From positions 14,140,572 to 14,204,571 of the forward strand of contig NC_136008.1 of assembly GCF_048128805.1 (NCBI RefSeq): 64,000 nucleotides of DNA. The letters run 5' to 3'. The notes under the pieces were generated by a model that saw nothing but the letters and a program-made list of their open reading frames with translations, had not been told where the DNA came from and did no database searches. This document shows, piece after piece, positions 1-12,345 of this stretch. A program made the translations under genes and the position numbers. The DNA is from Centroberyx gerrardi. Its lineage: Eukaryota; Chordata; Actinopteri; Beryciformes; Berycidae. Numbering within the stretch: the stretch's first letter is position 1; each line of letters starts with the position of its first letter.

Positions 1-266
1 CAGAGTCCTTTTCATTCCCCCGGACAAAAACACTGACATATGGGTGACACCTGTGTGCGGACTATAGCGGCTTTACTGTAGTCAAGCAACCAAACTTCCA
101 TAAAGTCAGATTCTATTTGAGTCTATGCTGAATTACACTGGGCATTTCTGTCATTGTGTCAAGCCAATGCACTGATAACTCATGACTACACTGTGTATGA
201 GGAGTGGAGCCTGCCATGCGTTCATTAAACCCAAGAGAGATAGGCCATTACATGCTGGAGAATCAA

Positions 267-270
267 TCTA

Positions 271-308
<38 letters not shown>

Positions 309-310
309 TT
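267..310. repeat. (CT)n microsatellite
   Basis: Dinucleotide CT run with one interruption, inside rundc3b intron 1. Confidence 0.95.
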
Positions 311-436
311 GACCAATTTATCATTCATGAATGCAACCCATACACCTACAGTATACTGAGTGGGAACTGAAATGTGATTGCATGAATCTTTAATTAAGGC
401 TTGTGGATGCTGCTGGTGGTGACTGTGTGTTGGGGG

Positions 437-447
437 TGTGTGAGTGT

Positions 448-498
<51 letters not shown>

Positions 499-534
499 AG
501 TGAGTGAGAGGGAGAGAAAGAGAGAGAGAGAGAG
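437..534. repeat. Compound (GT)n-(GA)n microsatellite
   Basis: About 60 bp of GT repeats pass directly into about 35 bp of GA repeats. Open frames across it encode only TH or ER dipeptide runs. Confidence 0.95.
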
Positions 535-1048
535 TAATGTAGGTACTTGGGATGCTCTCAGTACAGTATAAACAGCATGCAGGAGAGAGATATTTCTCCA
601 TCATGACCACATTAGACATCAGCTTCTGTTCCTACAGAAATGAACTGCTATTGGACCAGTGAGTCTTAGATTTCAGAGATCAATGTGATGCTAAAAATTT
701 CATAATGTCTGAAGACAGTCACTTGGTTAGATAATATTTCAATGCAACTTATCCAGCAGGCATAGATGCACTTTTTCCATTTAATTTGTATGCCTTTCCC
801 TATTTTAGAAATATGAAATCATGTTTGCCATCTTAGACATGTTTTAATTGAGGAGGGTGGCAGGGGTTTAAATCTACCTTAGTTCAGCTAACCTCAAACA
901 AAGGCAGTAGGCTACATGCGCTGTTTTGAAATGTTAATTAACCAATCTCTGCCATCAAAAATCACCCACCCAACGCTGCAGTAGCTCTTTCATCCTCATG
1001 CCTGTGAGACTGACAGCCACTATCAAGAGCTCAGTGTGAATTTCCCAC

Positions 1049-1143
1049 CTGCATACTGTGAGCAGGTTCCTCCTCTCCACAGCTCCGCTCCTGGTGGCTC
1101 CCCGCTTGCGGCTGAGATGCAGCCCGACGCCGAGCGACGCCAT
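1049..1143 (-). CDS. rundc3b: rundc3b first coding exon (partial gene, rest off left edge)
   Basis: This exon encodes the N-terminus of a RUN-domain protein. Translation from the ATG at 1143-1141 gives 31 codons plus two bases, ending in AVERRNLLTVC and a split Arg codon. That matches the RUNDC3A/B N-terminus (NAAVERRNLITVCR just before the RUN domain). The exon stops at 1049 on an AG|GTGGGA donor. RUNDC3B rather than RUNDC3A is chosen because RUNDC3B flanks the ABCB1/ABCB4 pair in other vertebrates; the sequence alone does not separate them. RUNDC3 proteins are neuronal and are linked by family knowledge to small-GTPase (Rap2) signalling. The other exons lie left of base 1. The exon is GC-rich compared with its AT-rich surroundings, as expected for a promoter-proximal first exon. 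The longer upstream reading frame in the same frame starts in probable 5'UTR. Confidence 0.82.
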
Positions 1144-4100
1144 CCCGGCTTGTTCCCGTGCGTGCAGCCGGTCCGGTGGGGGAGGCAGTGCGCAGTCCCC
1201 GGTCCCTCTGCACCAGGCGGGACTGGGAGGCTCCGTCACCTCGGCGTGCTCTCTCGTCGGGTTGAAGGAGGGGTTGGACGGGAACCTGTGTCAAGCCAGA
1301 CAAAATGAATATACATAGGACTTCTGGTCAGAACTTTCAAAATAAAACCCCCATTGCCCACCATGTTCTTCTTCTTCGCTGTGATTTCTGGCAGACTAGA
1401 CGAGCTGAAGCGTGTTGCTGCCACCTACAGGTCGAAAAACATTAATTACCGTAGGCTACATTAGGAATATATCCCATAATATAAACTTTTACGATTTCGA
1501 AGAAAAAGAAGAAACCCCTAATTCCCCCAACTGCTTGAACAAATCCCTTCTCTCTTTAGTCTTTATGCCTATTTCTTGCAATTTAACAAAACATGCTGAA
1601 CTGTTTGAGAGAGACCACAGTGGTCTCCAATTAACTTTAGGCTGCTGTTTAGTAGTGATCCAACCCCAAGCTTGTCAGCTAAACTGAGTCTCACAACAAC
1701 ACTCATAACAACAAATCTATATTCTCCTGTTTAAGGTTCAAAGCACATTTGGCAATTTTGTCCTCAAATTCGTTCCCCTTAACCCGAACGTATCCAGGAA
1801 GCCACAACATTCCCACCTCACAACCCATTTTTAGCAAAATAAAATCTCAGTTACTAAGCCGAGCATGCTGTGCAACGTTTTTTTCAATAGGAGCTTCTAG
1901 TAGCTAGGTGTTTGTATATTGTTATAGATTAGTTCAGTGATTAATTGTAATATGTATTAAAATCAATTTAGCCTATAAAAAAATGAATTAAATTCACATT
2001 TAAGTTGTAGCCTACAATTAATAAAACTGTGACACAAATAATAAAATGTTCATTTCATAATCCTAAGTGATAAATAAATTGAATTGAATTGAATTTGATT
2101 GAATTTACAAAATGGTGTGTTGGGGAAAAGGCCAACCGCTTCGCCTATATTTTTGTTTTAAAGACATGACGTCAAAATATTTGACTTTTATTATGTTATG
2201 GAGGGAATTTCCCTCTTTTCAAACTAAATGTGCGCTGGAATTGCTGTTATTTTGGCGCAACATGATTTTGCGGGGAATTATAATAGTCTATTAAGGCTTT
2301 ATGAAAATAAGCAATAGCTAAATGTTTTTAAACTCAGCCAAACAACTCAAACTTTAATTTAATGTCTTTCCTTTTTATTTATTTATCAGTTGATTTATCA
2401 CTCACCTCTTGAAGTTGTGTCTGTAGTTTAAATTCAAGGTTCTGCTTTCAAAGCTGACAACTTTCCTGTTCCTGTCTGTGCAACTGTCAGTAATCAACGA
2501 GATATGTATCTTGCAGTAGATTCAGTTTATATGATTTAGAAGAGAAAATAAGATATATGTAGGCTATATGTATGTGGAAAAACTAAACAGCTTAAAGATA
2601 TGAATACATTCAAATTGTTCATTTTATTTCACAATGCTGTCTAAGGCAAATGGCAACTTTTGATGAAATTATATTATAAAGCCTAATTTAAAAAAAACTA
2701 TTTGAGATTCTTAGAGCTTGTGAAAAGATTTCAAGAAATTCTTAAAAATTCTAACATGATACAAAAATAATAACATGAAAAATATAATTAAGTGGGGTCA
2801 GTAGGCTATAGACTAAATTAAAATGCAATTCTTGAATATTTTAAAAATATAATTCTCCCTATACAATCCTTTATTGGAAATCAGCTAAAATCTCGGCGAG
2901 TCCAGTCGGTAGGTCTAGTCTATCTGTATCGGCCTTCAAAAACACATATCGGTCGAACACTGTAGACATCGCCCTAAATTTTCTGGTGTGTTTTTTGTGT
3001 CATCAAATATTCATTTCTTATCTTTAAATTCACCCTTTGATCAAAGCGCCACACTTTTATTTTGAAGGTAAGATCGTCTAACCTCCGGTAGGCCGATTAT
3101 TCTCTGTCTCTGGCATGTAAATATTAGGCCTATATTATGTATTATATATATGTGTTATATTATATTAGTCTATATCCCTCCAGAGGGAGCCTGAAAAAGC
3201 AGATGATTTTTTTGACCCATCTTCGGTTTGAGAGCTGAAATAACGGAGGGAGTGTTGCTGCCTGTCATCTACACACAGGACATCATCTGATCCATTATGA
3301 ATGGCGTGACTGTTAAAATATTCTTTAAAAAAAACAAACAAAACAAAAAAAAAAACAGTGAACTGCTATAATGCTGAATAGGGCAGAGGAGTAGAGTGCC
3401 TGCTGTGCTTACAATCAATGATGTTTGATAACGATTTATCGATTGAATCAAACAGGACATGCAGGTAGTAGCTGTAGGCTAGAGCCGCGGAGCAATAGCA
3501 AGAGATTTTAGTAATCAGTAAACAAACTTACATCCAGTGCGGATATACAGTATTGGCTGAGCTGCACGCGACAAAAGGCTGACAAATCCAAGGAAATAGT
3601 TGGGAAAAAAAATGTATCCAACATCTGTGATTTTCCTTGATAAAGTTCACATTTGGTATTTACAATGTTTGTGAGTAAACAGCTGGTGTTAGATGACTCA
3701 ATACAACTAAGTCATGATGGTTCAGTGGAGGAGAGCGACATCCAGTGGCCTCAAAGAGCTCAGCACAATGTGTGTCCTGTATCTGTCATCTTATTAAGGG
3801 TTCAAGAGACGTGGGTGTGTCGAACTAATTTTGTTTTCCTCCCTTCCTTTGTTTTCCTCCCTTCCCCCAGAGCCCTAATCAGGGACTGATTTACAGCTGG
3901 GATGCCAGGTGAATGCAATTAACTGCAAATAACTAGTAGGTGGGATAGAGGGCCAGCAGTAGATCCTGAGAATCAGGATTTTTTGAGAACCACTGCAATT
4001 CACAGTATTACCATGGTATCACATGCATTTCCTACCAATATGGTGCTTTACCATATACTCAGCTCTTTGGCTGTGGCTGTCATTTGATTATAATCACCTG

Positions 4101-5530
4101 TTAATTTATTACAATCACCTGTTATTCCTACCAAGATGTAATAGAATATTGTGAATAGGCTACGCTAAGCATAAAGATCAAGCCATTTTCATAAGATCCA
4201 ATAGGAGACACCACAAATGCCAAAAACAGAAATTGGGTTGATCTAATGCACTGTAGTCCAACCATGTGCCATGGTGTGGGAGATAGTCTGCAGGTTTTCA
4301 TTCCATCCAAATATAAACCAGCTGATTTCACTGATTAACACACCTTCAACCAGAGGAGGAGCTAATCAGTGAAATCACATGATTACCCACCACTGGTGTA
4401 TCTGCTCCACAGTGGTTCCCAGTCCTCGGGACCCAGAGCGCTGCTGGTTTTCATTCTAGCCATCTAATCATGGAGCATTTTACACCTGGGATGCAGGGTG
4501 GATGCAATTGACCACTTGGTTGGATAGAAAACCAGCAGTACTCTGGGTGCTGAGGACCAGGATCGCAAACCGCTGCTATAGGGTCAAGTTGTAGTCATAA
4601 TATGGAGTCTGGCTGTGATTGGTCAATGTGGGCTTGACTGGTCACATAGTGGCCTCTAACTCAAGGAGGTTTCAAAGTATCACTATAAAACTTGATAAAC
4701 TCTCTGTTTACAGCTACGTTAAGCCAATGGCAGCAATGCTGACCAACAATGGACAGCAATACTATATGTTATAACTGTCACAGTATCTCTGATTGGCTTT
4801 CCATGCCACTATGAAACTGCTAGTCTGTCCTTGAGTTGACCAGTCCCATACAGCTCTAGGCCCCTGATGGCCTTAAATCCTTCAATTTGCCATTAAGGCT
4901 TGAACCCCGTAATGACTCCTAGTGGCGATATTTAATTAATTGTGTCTCTCTGTTCTGAAGGAAGAAGCTACATCAGTGATTTGATAGTAATGGGAAGACT
5001 TTGTAAAGACATTCACTTGGCAGTACTAACCTAACTGGTAGTTTTTTGTTAAAAATAGCTGAATGGAGAAAGTTAATTTTACATCTTAAAAACAAAACAC
5101 CTCTGACCCCAAAAACTTAAAACTGTCAAGATCATCATTTAAATCTTGTCAGAACAGGTGTATCTGTGGGGGGAAACCCCACCAAAATAGCACACAGTCT
5201 TGTCGTCTTCTTCCGTGTTCTGTATAACTTATGTGGTTTTAGTTTCCGACCTTTTCAATCTCTGCTCTGCAAGCAAGTGCACTCTTGCTGACATAAAAAG
5301 AGTCAGTATGTCAAAACTACTGACATACTACCAGGGTGACAGTTCCCATGGGTGAATAAAATTAACCACAACCACAAAAACAGTCATAACTGGGGAAAAT
5401 ATGATGACTTATTCAAAGTTAATTCACTGATGGCAGTTTTATCATTGGGTATAAGACTCTTTTCTGTCTTGAGTGAACCTGCTATAATAACAAATGTGAG
5501 GATTCAGCACTAATCACCTGGTAACAACAA
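1144..5530. other. Intergenic and rundc3b upstream DNA
   Basis: Roughly the first 200 bp are probable rundc3b 5'UTR and promoter, GC-rich near 1144-1290. Beyond that the DNA is AT-rich with no supported gene. Diverged miniature-element copies at 3.86-4.59 kb are listed separately. Confidence 0.5.
3860..4585. mobile_element. Cluster of three diverged hAT-like miniature element copies
   Basis: The best copy is about 4395-4585. It begins CAGTGGTTCCCAGTCCTC and ends in the inverted counterpart GGACCAGGATCGCAAACCGCTG, with internal arms CTGCTGGTTTTCATTCTAGCC and GATAGAAAACCAGCAGTAC. A right-end fragment of the same family ends TTGAGAACCACTG at about 4000. A third diverged piece at 4225-4395 carries CAGGTTTTCATTCCATCC. 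The termini resemble fish hAT miniature elements (CAGTGGTTCTCAA type). No clear 8-bp target duplication survives at 4395-4585, so these are old copies and the family call is by resemblance. Confidence 0.55.
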
Positions 5531-5536
5531 TATTAA

Positions 5537-5873
5537 AGGGGCACTTCACCCATAATACATTTGATGTTGAATCTGTATTTTGTCCTTGCCATGTAATCCT
5601 CAGAGAAATCTGGTATGGCTTTTATTTCATTAGATATTTGTTAACAATATTTTACATTTTAATTTCTAAAATATGCTGTTCCCAACAACATCCTTCACGC
5701 AAGATGTCATCCATGTGCGTTTCTATCTACGTCGTTTCACTGAGCTGTAATTACCATAAAAGGGTTTGTTGATAACTTTATAGCACAAACTCTCACACCA
5801 AAAAATGTTATGTTGGACGAGTGTGTGACGACATACATAGTAAATCAGCTTTGTTCTTCAGTGAAGTGCCCTT
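5537..5873. mobile_element. Miniature inverted-repeat element (AGGGGCACTTCAC termini)
   Basis: The left end AAGGGGCACTTCACCCA and the right end TCAGTGAAGTGCCCTTG are inverted counterparts over about 13 bp, bounding about 337 bp with no coding capacity. The termini resemble fish hAT miniature elements, but I see no convincing target duplication. Confidence 0.5.
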
Positions 5874-6092
5874 GGTGCTTGCCAAACAGGATATGAGGTC
5901 ATAGTGTGAAATCTGTCTTTATGGCATTTTGTCAATGAGTCACGCTTTACAGTTCAGCATAAAATGAGATTATGACTATATTCACATTAATACTTTTTCT
6001 GCGTGAATTTAAAACAAAGAAACCTCAACCTCAGGATTTTTTATTTTATTTTGTCACTCCACCTGCCTCACTCATTCCTAGATGTCTCTGTC

Positions 6093-6093
<1 letters not shown>

Positions 6094-6138
<45 letters not shown>

Positions 6139-6139
6139 G
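6094..6139. repeat. (GT)n microsatellite
   Basis: Pure GT run of about 46 bp in intergenic DNA. Confidence 0.95.
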
Positions 6140-6615
6140 GAGCTGCCGTGTTGCTGATGACTACTGCGACCTTTGGCCATCACTCTAAGAAAACATTATT
6201 ACCTGTTACGCAACAGAGTGATTTATTTCATGAATTGACCACACCGCTCACTCTCACGCACTCAGCTACTTTTATGTCCGCCATCAGATAGTTTGGTCTC
6301 CCACGTGAGTCTAAATTGTTATATAATGTATGCTCTTTTTTTTCTGTGCCTCTCTCTCTCTTATGTCCTCTCAGGCCCAGAAAGTGGAGATTTCTTGTGA
6401 GAGTGATTAGTCAGTGTGTGGGCCGGATGTCTCTGCCTTGCTTCCAGCTGTCAGAGTGGAGTTCGGAACAGAGATCCATCAGCTGAAGACAAGAGCCAGA
6501 CCCCTCTGGCCTCTATAGCATGAACCTCCTTGTTTTCAGGAGGGGCCGAAGACAAAGCATCACCATGGTGTACTTCACTATGTGATGGGACTGGTTTAGC
6601 TTACCATGTCAAGTA

Positions 6616-6848
6616 TACTGAACAAAAGTATAAACGCAACATGTAAAGTTTTGGTCCCATGTTTCATTAGCTAAAATAAAATACACCATCCATGAAAAGC
6701 TTATTTCTCTCAAATCTCATGCACCCCTGTTAGTGAGCATTTCTCTTTTGCCAAGAATTTCTTTCAACTGAATAATTTTCTTATATGAACTGTAACTAAG
6801 TCAAATCTTTGAAATTGTTGCATGCTGCGTTTCTATTTTTGTTCAGTA
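6616..6848. mobile_element. Tc1/mariner-type miniature element with TA target duplication
   Basis: The element starts TACTGAACAAAAGTATAAA and ends TTCTATTTTTGTTCAGTA, near-perfect inverted copies of each other, and is flanked on both sides by TA (6614-6615 and 6849-6850). At 233 bp it has no transposase. The termini match, from memory, a very common teleost non-autonomous Tc1/mariner family whose ends read TATACTGAACAAAAATATAAACG. The internal AAAGCTTATTTCTCTCAAA stretch also fits that family. Confidence 0.85.
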
Positions 6849-7298
6849 TAGTTATACATGTGAGGTACTAACAGTTTTTGTGTTGTTGATCAAGCCGCTG
6901 ACAGTGACTTATAAGTATTAAGGGAACACTTTTTTTTTATTGCTTATACAGACCACAAGGGAGCACAACCAGGAGTGTGTTACATTACCAACAAATATGG
7001 ACAATACAAGCAATTTACAAGTATACGACAACACAAAAGTACGACTGATAATGCACCGTGTGACATGAAGACATGGGCATTGACATACAAAGGCTTCTAA
7101 TTTCATAGTAATGTTTGGATAAACATAGTGTTGATAATACTGCCAATCATATGATCAAATGGAAGGGGATTACAGACTGAGTTAAGAGGAGGGGGGTTGT
7201 AAGGAAGAAGGAATAGATAAAATTAAATTATTGTTATTACTGTAACTGTCAACATCATCACCACTGTCCTTACTACCATCATCACTGCTATCAACATC

Positions 7299-7320
7299 AC
7301 CATCATCATCATCATCATCA
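7299..7320. repeat. (CAT)n trinucleotide run inside the LINE 3' region
   Basis: Eight CAT units with diverged trinucleotides around them, in the presumed 3'UTR of the LINE fossil. Confidence 0.8.
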
Positions 7321-7464
7321 CTGATCATCGTTCTTACCATTGATAATCAATAGAGAGGGGGGAATAAAGAGAAAATTCGGTTAAATATAAATTAACTTTT
7401 TTCTCTCCTGTACCCGTTCCTGAATCTTCAAGGGCTTCAGATACTAACACTCCATCTGTCTCAT

Positions 7465-7499
7465 TTGTGTGTGTGTATATTGTGTGTGTGTGTGTGTGT
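7465..7499. repeat. (GT)n microsatellite in the LINE fossil
   Basis: GT run interrupted by TATATT. It lies just downstream, on the minus strand, of the end of the LINE reading frame. Confidence 0.9.
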
Positions 7500-8749
7500 T
7501 CTTCGGTATTGTGTCGGCGTATCAGTTGTTGAGAGGTAAACAAAGAGATGTGGATAATGGAATCCTGCAACCCAGAATGACAGATAGTTTATGTCTGATT
7601 GTTTCCCAGAAGAGTAGCACAGGTGGATGGAGCCATGTGGCACGGAAATAATTGTCTGTGGTTTCAAGAGTGCACTGAGTACATGTGTCTGAGTTTGTAA
7701 ATCCCATTTTATATGGTTCATATTGGGTGAGGTGTGTTCTTCTATGAATGATTTTATATTGAATAAGCTGTATGTTAGTATTGTTAGTCACTGAAAAAGT
7801 GTTTTTGCAAATTTCTGTCCAGAAGTCGGAGTTGGGACTTTCCTATTTTGTTATTGTTAGGGATAATGTGTCATGTAAGGAGGAGGGTAGTTTATATAGT
7901 TTGGGAAGGATTTTATTTTCATGATCTCCTCTATTAATGAGGGAGGCTTATTGAGGGAGGATTTATTGATTCAGGGATTTAATTACAGACTTAAGTTGTG
8001 GGTGGTGGAGATAGTGTTCCCTCCCAACTCTGTACCTCTGGGCTAAGTCTCTAAATGTTATTCATTTGTTGTCTTGAAAAAGGTGATGGAGATAAGTGAT
8101 CCCTTTGTGTTTCCATGTGCTGAAATAAAGTGGTATTTTGTGTAGCTGGAAGTCAGGTTTGTGCTAAGTTTGGGTGTCCTTACAGGGTATCAGTGTGGAC
8201 TTTGCGATTTTGTTGACTTCCCACCGGGCTGTCCGAGTTACAGCATTTTAGAAACTGTTGAGGTTTCTAGTACTGAGGAAGGGTAAATCAGGGATTGAAA
8301 TCTGTTCTATTTCTATCCAATGATTTTTCATGGAGGTTTGGCTGAATCCATGTAACAATATATTACAGTTGATTTGCAAAGTAGTAGTTGTGAGTAGTTG
8401 TTTGTTTAATCCTCCTTGGGTTTTATTTGTTTGTAGTTTTGCCTGTGGAGAAGGAAAGTGCTGGATCTTGAGATGCAGGATTTCATGCATACTCAGATAG
8501 TGGCAGTATTGTGGATTTATTCCAGTTTATAGTGTACTTTTAAATTTGTGAGAATACATCAATGAGCGTGATGGTCTCTTGCAGAGAGCTGGGTGGGTCT
8601 TGTAGGTAAAGTAATATATCATCTGCGTAAAGACTGATCTTCTGTTGTGAATTGAGAGCTTGGATTCCTTCGATAAAAATGGCAAATAGACATGGTGAGA
8701 GACAGCAGAGAGAGAAAGAGAAGAGTGTAGACTATGCGTGTGAGAGGAC

Positions 8750-8770
8750 TGTGTGTGTGTGTGTGTGTGT

Positions 8771-8812
<42 letters not shown>
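8750..8812. repeat. (GT)n microsatellite next to LINE truncation point
   Basis: About 63 bp of GT with a GA interruption, starting within about 40 bp of the 5' truncation of the LINE fossil. Confidence 0.95.
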
Positions 8813-8814
<2 letters not shown>

Positions 8815-10803
8815 ATGTACAACTCAACAACAGCACCAAGGTGGTAGTAAACAACAGTACATGGAGGTTTATTCTTCTGCCTGCATTCCTTCATGATAAT
8901 ACAGAACTGCATTGCTGCCACTAGGGAATTATAATTTCCCCCTCATTATCTTGTTATAATGAGAATTATATTGATGGAGTTTCCCGTAAAATAGTTTACT
9001 TGTATTAAAGTGTTCTGGTGCCAAAATACTGCAGTAGAAACAAACAAAAGAAATTGTTTTTGCAAACAGCAACACTCCTGTGTCTCACCTACGTAAGTCT
9101 CATTATCGTTACGCCATCAGTCGAAACTCCCCCTCCTCCTCTTCCCGCATAGTACGAATTTTCACACCACATCACAGCTCATCTTTATTGAAAACCTCAA
9201 TGTTTTCCCCTCTCCTCACCAAGCAGAGTAAAAACAGGCCAATCTGTTTCCCCACACTCCACAAGTTGTTTCTGAAGTGTATGAATTTATTAATACTTAA
9301 TTGAATGCATTCCCCTGCCACTTGTGAGAAAAAGTAAAAAAGTATATATAACGAATATTATTTTTACCACATGCAAGCACTGTTGCAGCTGTTGAGGGGA
9401 ATTACTGCCTGACTTAACTCATGAATCACCTCACTCACTGTCTCTGTCTCATCCACTATGACTAGACTGCAAGGTTGTTTGTGTTGATGCTAACTGTTTA
9501 TCTATCCAGTTGCGTTTGTCATACCCATATTATGATATGTTCATTTTGAAAATAAACTTTTTGGTCAAACCCTCTATATTGTATGTGATTCATACTCAAG
9601 AATGATCACATAGGCAGCACCTCTCCCTCCTGACATCTATAAACCCTTCACCCCTTTCATTTCCTTGACACCCACATATGAAATATGATCATTGATGTTT
9701 AACGGAAGACTCTAAACCACTCAATGTATGATTCATAAAGTCCTGGAAACCATAGTTACCACAAAATCTATATCTCTACAGTCTACACTATCTTATGAAT
9801 AATTTTGTGATCTTATTGGGAGGACTGGCTCTGTTGGTGGATGGCTTTCCTCTCTGGAGTGGCCCGGGCCTCTCACCATCTCTGCCCACCTGTCAGCTAC
9901 AGTAGTGAGGTGATCTCACCCAGAATTGTTTACAACTAATAGCTTCACTAATGCATCTGAAGAGCCTCTCTAACCTCCTTAACAGGCCTTTCTTCATTCA
10001 TTTGTTCAAGGTAAAATGAAAACCATGCAGTCTGCTCTTTATTTCATTTGTTTGACTACTGGTCCTCCTCCTTGGTAAGCTTTGAGTCTGGAGTGCAAAC
10101 GTTTCTCTTGTCTACACTGTTAACATTTGATGTTTCCTGTTAGCAAGGAGCGGAACACACGTGGAAGGCAAGAAACTAACCAAAGCCCCCTTTGCTCAGA
10201 AAAAACGGGTAACCAAGGCTATGAGGGTAAATATTTGTAAATCTTGTATTAATAACATATTCTCAAAAAAAACCGCAAAAAAACAGTGTTTCAAAGGCAG
10301 ATGTAGCCTACTGTGATTGGCTGAACCACTGCAAAAATCTTCATTTGTAAAGATAATCCACAACTAATTGAAATGGGTGCGGCAGTAATCTAACACAGAA
10401 GTCACAAATATCACAAGATCCACAAGTGAGGTAGGCTAATTCACATGCCAAATTTTGTTTAAAAATAGGCTACTTCTGTCAAAAATATAAATAGTTTACG
10501 TTCATTTGTAAATTCACAAAGTTCACAAGTTCACAATAGTAAGTTCACAAACAACATGAACTCCCAAACATCGGTATTTACAAGACATTTCATAATGCGT
10601 TTGCACTTAATGCTCTTTTCAATCTATAAATCGCAGCGCACTTTTGCGAGTAGTGGCGTTTATTTAGGCTATAGCTGGAAATTGTCCACTGGTTCTTCCC
10701 ATCATCACACACAAAAACATCAATGGGATGCGAACGAACGAGGAGGGAGGCGCATGGTGTCACCTGCTGTTGCAAGACTGCAGCAATGCCACGTGAGGGG
10801 AGG
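8813..10803. other. Intergenic DNA upstream of abcb4
   Basis: About 2 kb of AT-rich sequence with no supported gene or recognised element. Short open frames here (for example 9080-9304) lack family resemblance. Confidence 0.5.
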
Positions 10804-10821
10804 GAGAGAGAGAGAGAGAGC

Positions 10822-10896
<75 letters not shown>
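10804..10896. repeat. (GA)n microsatellite upstream of abcb4
   Basis: About 93 bp of GA with one CGCG interruption, about 440 bp before the abcb4 start codon. It lies in the likely promoter or first untranslated exon region. It is complementary to the (CT)n tract at 11423-11492. Confidence 0.95.
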
Positions 10897-10902
<6 letters not shown>

Positions 10903-11338
10903 AGGACCACCCTTTGGGCTTGGCGTGTGAGTGATCATAGGCAGATCACCACCTCTGTCCGAAATAGACCGGCGGAGTGAGAGCGGTCTGGAGGGACAGC
11001 GGGAGGGAAGAAGCGGAGAAGCGGTGTGCTACCCAGGTTTTATTTCAGTTTTATTTCAGTTTTATTCAGACTTCGGTATCACCCGTTAGACAGTGATGCC
11101 ACAACATCTGTAACCAGTGGGGAGACTGGACCTTCGGGACTAACTTTGAAATTATAAATTATTATTATTAATCTTCGGCTGTCTGAGAAAAGAAGGTCTT
11201 TCAGAGAGTTTTTAGAGAATGAGAGAAGTGTGGGCTGTTAATTATTTGCCCTGGCCTTATTTGCCCTGGCCTTAACTGTAGAAAAAAAAATAAAACTAAG
11301 GAGAGTTTTTGGCTTCCCCTGACAGGATCCAGACAGAC

Positions 11339-11419
11339 ATGGATGAAAAGGACGAGACAGTCATGTCTAAAGCCCAAAATGAACAAAATGGGGAAATAAG
11401 GTAAATATATTTTAAACAC

Positions 11420-11494
<75 letters not shown>

Positions 11495-12021
11495 AAGTTC
11501 ACTACAAAAGCAGAAGTTCATATAAAACTTTAAAGGTGTGTCCATTATTCTCTTGATAAACTGGGATGCATTGTACTGTATATTAGACATAGTATATTAT
11601 GCTGTTATTGTATATTATCTCCCTCCTCCAGTGAAAGCAAGGAGGACAATGGCAAAAAGAAGGGGAAGGGAAAGAAAGAAAAAGAGCCAAAGTTACCGAT
11701 GGTTGGCCCCATTGCTCTGGTAAGCTCTCTCCTCACTCTGTCATCCCCTCCTGTCAGAACCAACCAGGCTTTTAATGTTAGTAAGCGTTTCACTTTGGCT
11801 TTACTGAAAACAGGAGTAGAAGCAGATAATGCACGGTTGATTTTGTGATTTTGTGTTATTCTGTGTGTTGCTAGATGTGGATATCCTATTTTTGTTCACA
11901 GTGTTCTTGTGTCAACTGATGTGACATCAACAACCAGCAGTTACTTTTTCTGTTTCATCCCTATAATGTGTAATTGAATTCTTAGCCTGCCCAGAGCGCC
12001 ACAGTGTCTCTGTCTCAGTCA

Positions 12022-12061
<40 letters not shown>

Positions 12062-12249
12062 ACATTTGAAAAAGATAGAAAATAGATAATAAATAATACT
12101 GTTAAGGATACTTTTTTAAGGAAAAGGGTTTTTGGGGTTAGATTGAGTTCGACTGCGGTTAAAGGTTTATGGTTGAGGTTAAAGGTTTGGCATTCAGAGC
12201 TAAGGAATGAATATATTCTAAGTCATTTCCTCACAAGTATAACAACAGG

Positions 12250-12283
<34 letters not shown>

Positions 12284-12296
12284 TGTGTGTGTGTGT

Positions 12297-12345
<49 letters not shown>

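Larger units (their letters stand above)
1..1048 (-). other. rundc3b intron 1 (part)
   Basis: This is transcribed intron downstream of the rundc3b first exon on the minus strand. It holds a (CT)n tract near 267-310 and a (GT)n tract followed by (GA)n at about 437-534. Nothing else is recognisable. Confidence 0.6.
6929..8715 (-). mobile_element. 5'-truncated L1-clade LINE fossil
   Basis: Read on the minus strand, the 5' part (about 8712-8560) encodes LSPCLFAIFIEGI followed by SLYADDILLYLQDPPSS. YADD is the reverse-transcriptase catalytic box of L1/Tx1-clade LINEs. Further on, about 8490-8250 carries TQGGLNKQ and HWIEIEQ, and 7791-7522 carries the C-terminal HRRTHLTQY, MGFTNSDTCTQC and FWETIRHKLSVILGCRIPLS segment seen at the end of L1-type ORF2. 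The 3' end is marked by CAATAAA followed by a poly(A) run at about 6941-6929. The reading frame is disrupted several times and everything upstream of the RT core is absent, so the copy is dead. A (GT)n tract begins close to the truncation point. Confidence 0.8.

Noticed and set aside
263-619. 118-codon minus-strand frame with TH and ER runs
   Set aside because: Covers (GT)n, (GA)n and (CT)n microsatellites inside rundc3b intron 1.
1412-1687. 91-codon plus-strand frame upstream of rundc3b
   Set aside because: No family resemblance. The nearby phrase GTTGCTGCCACCTACAGGT looks like a fish interspersed repeat border, but I could not define the element.
10556-10980. Open frames across the (GA)n tract upstream of abcb4
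   Set aside because: RE repeat translation. The abcb4 start is set by splicing and by homology at 11339.
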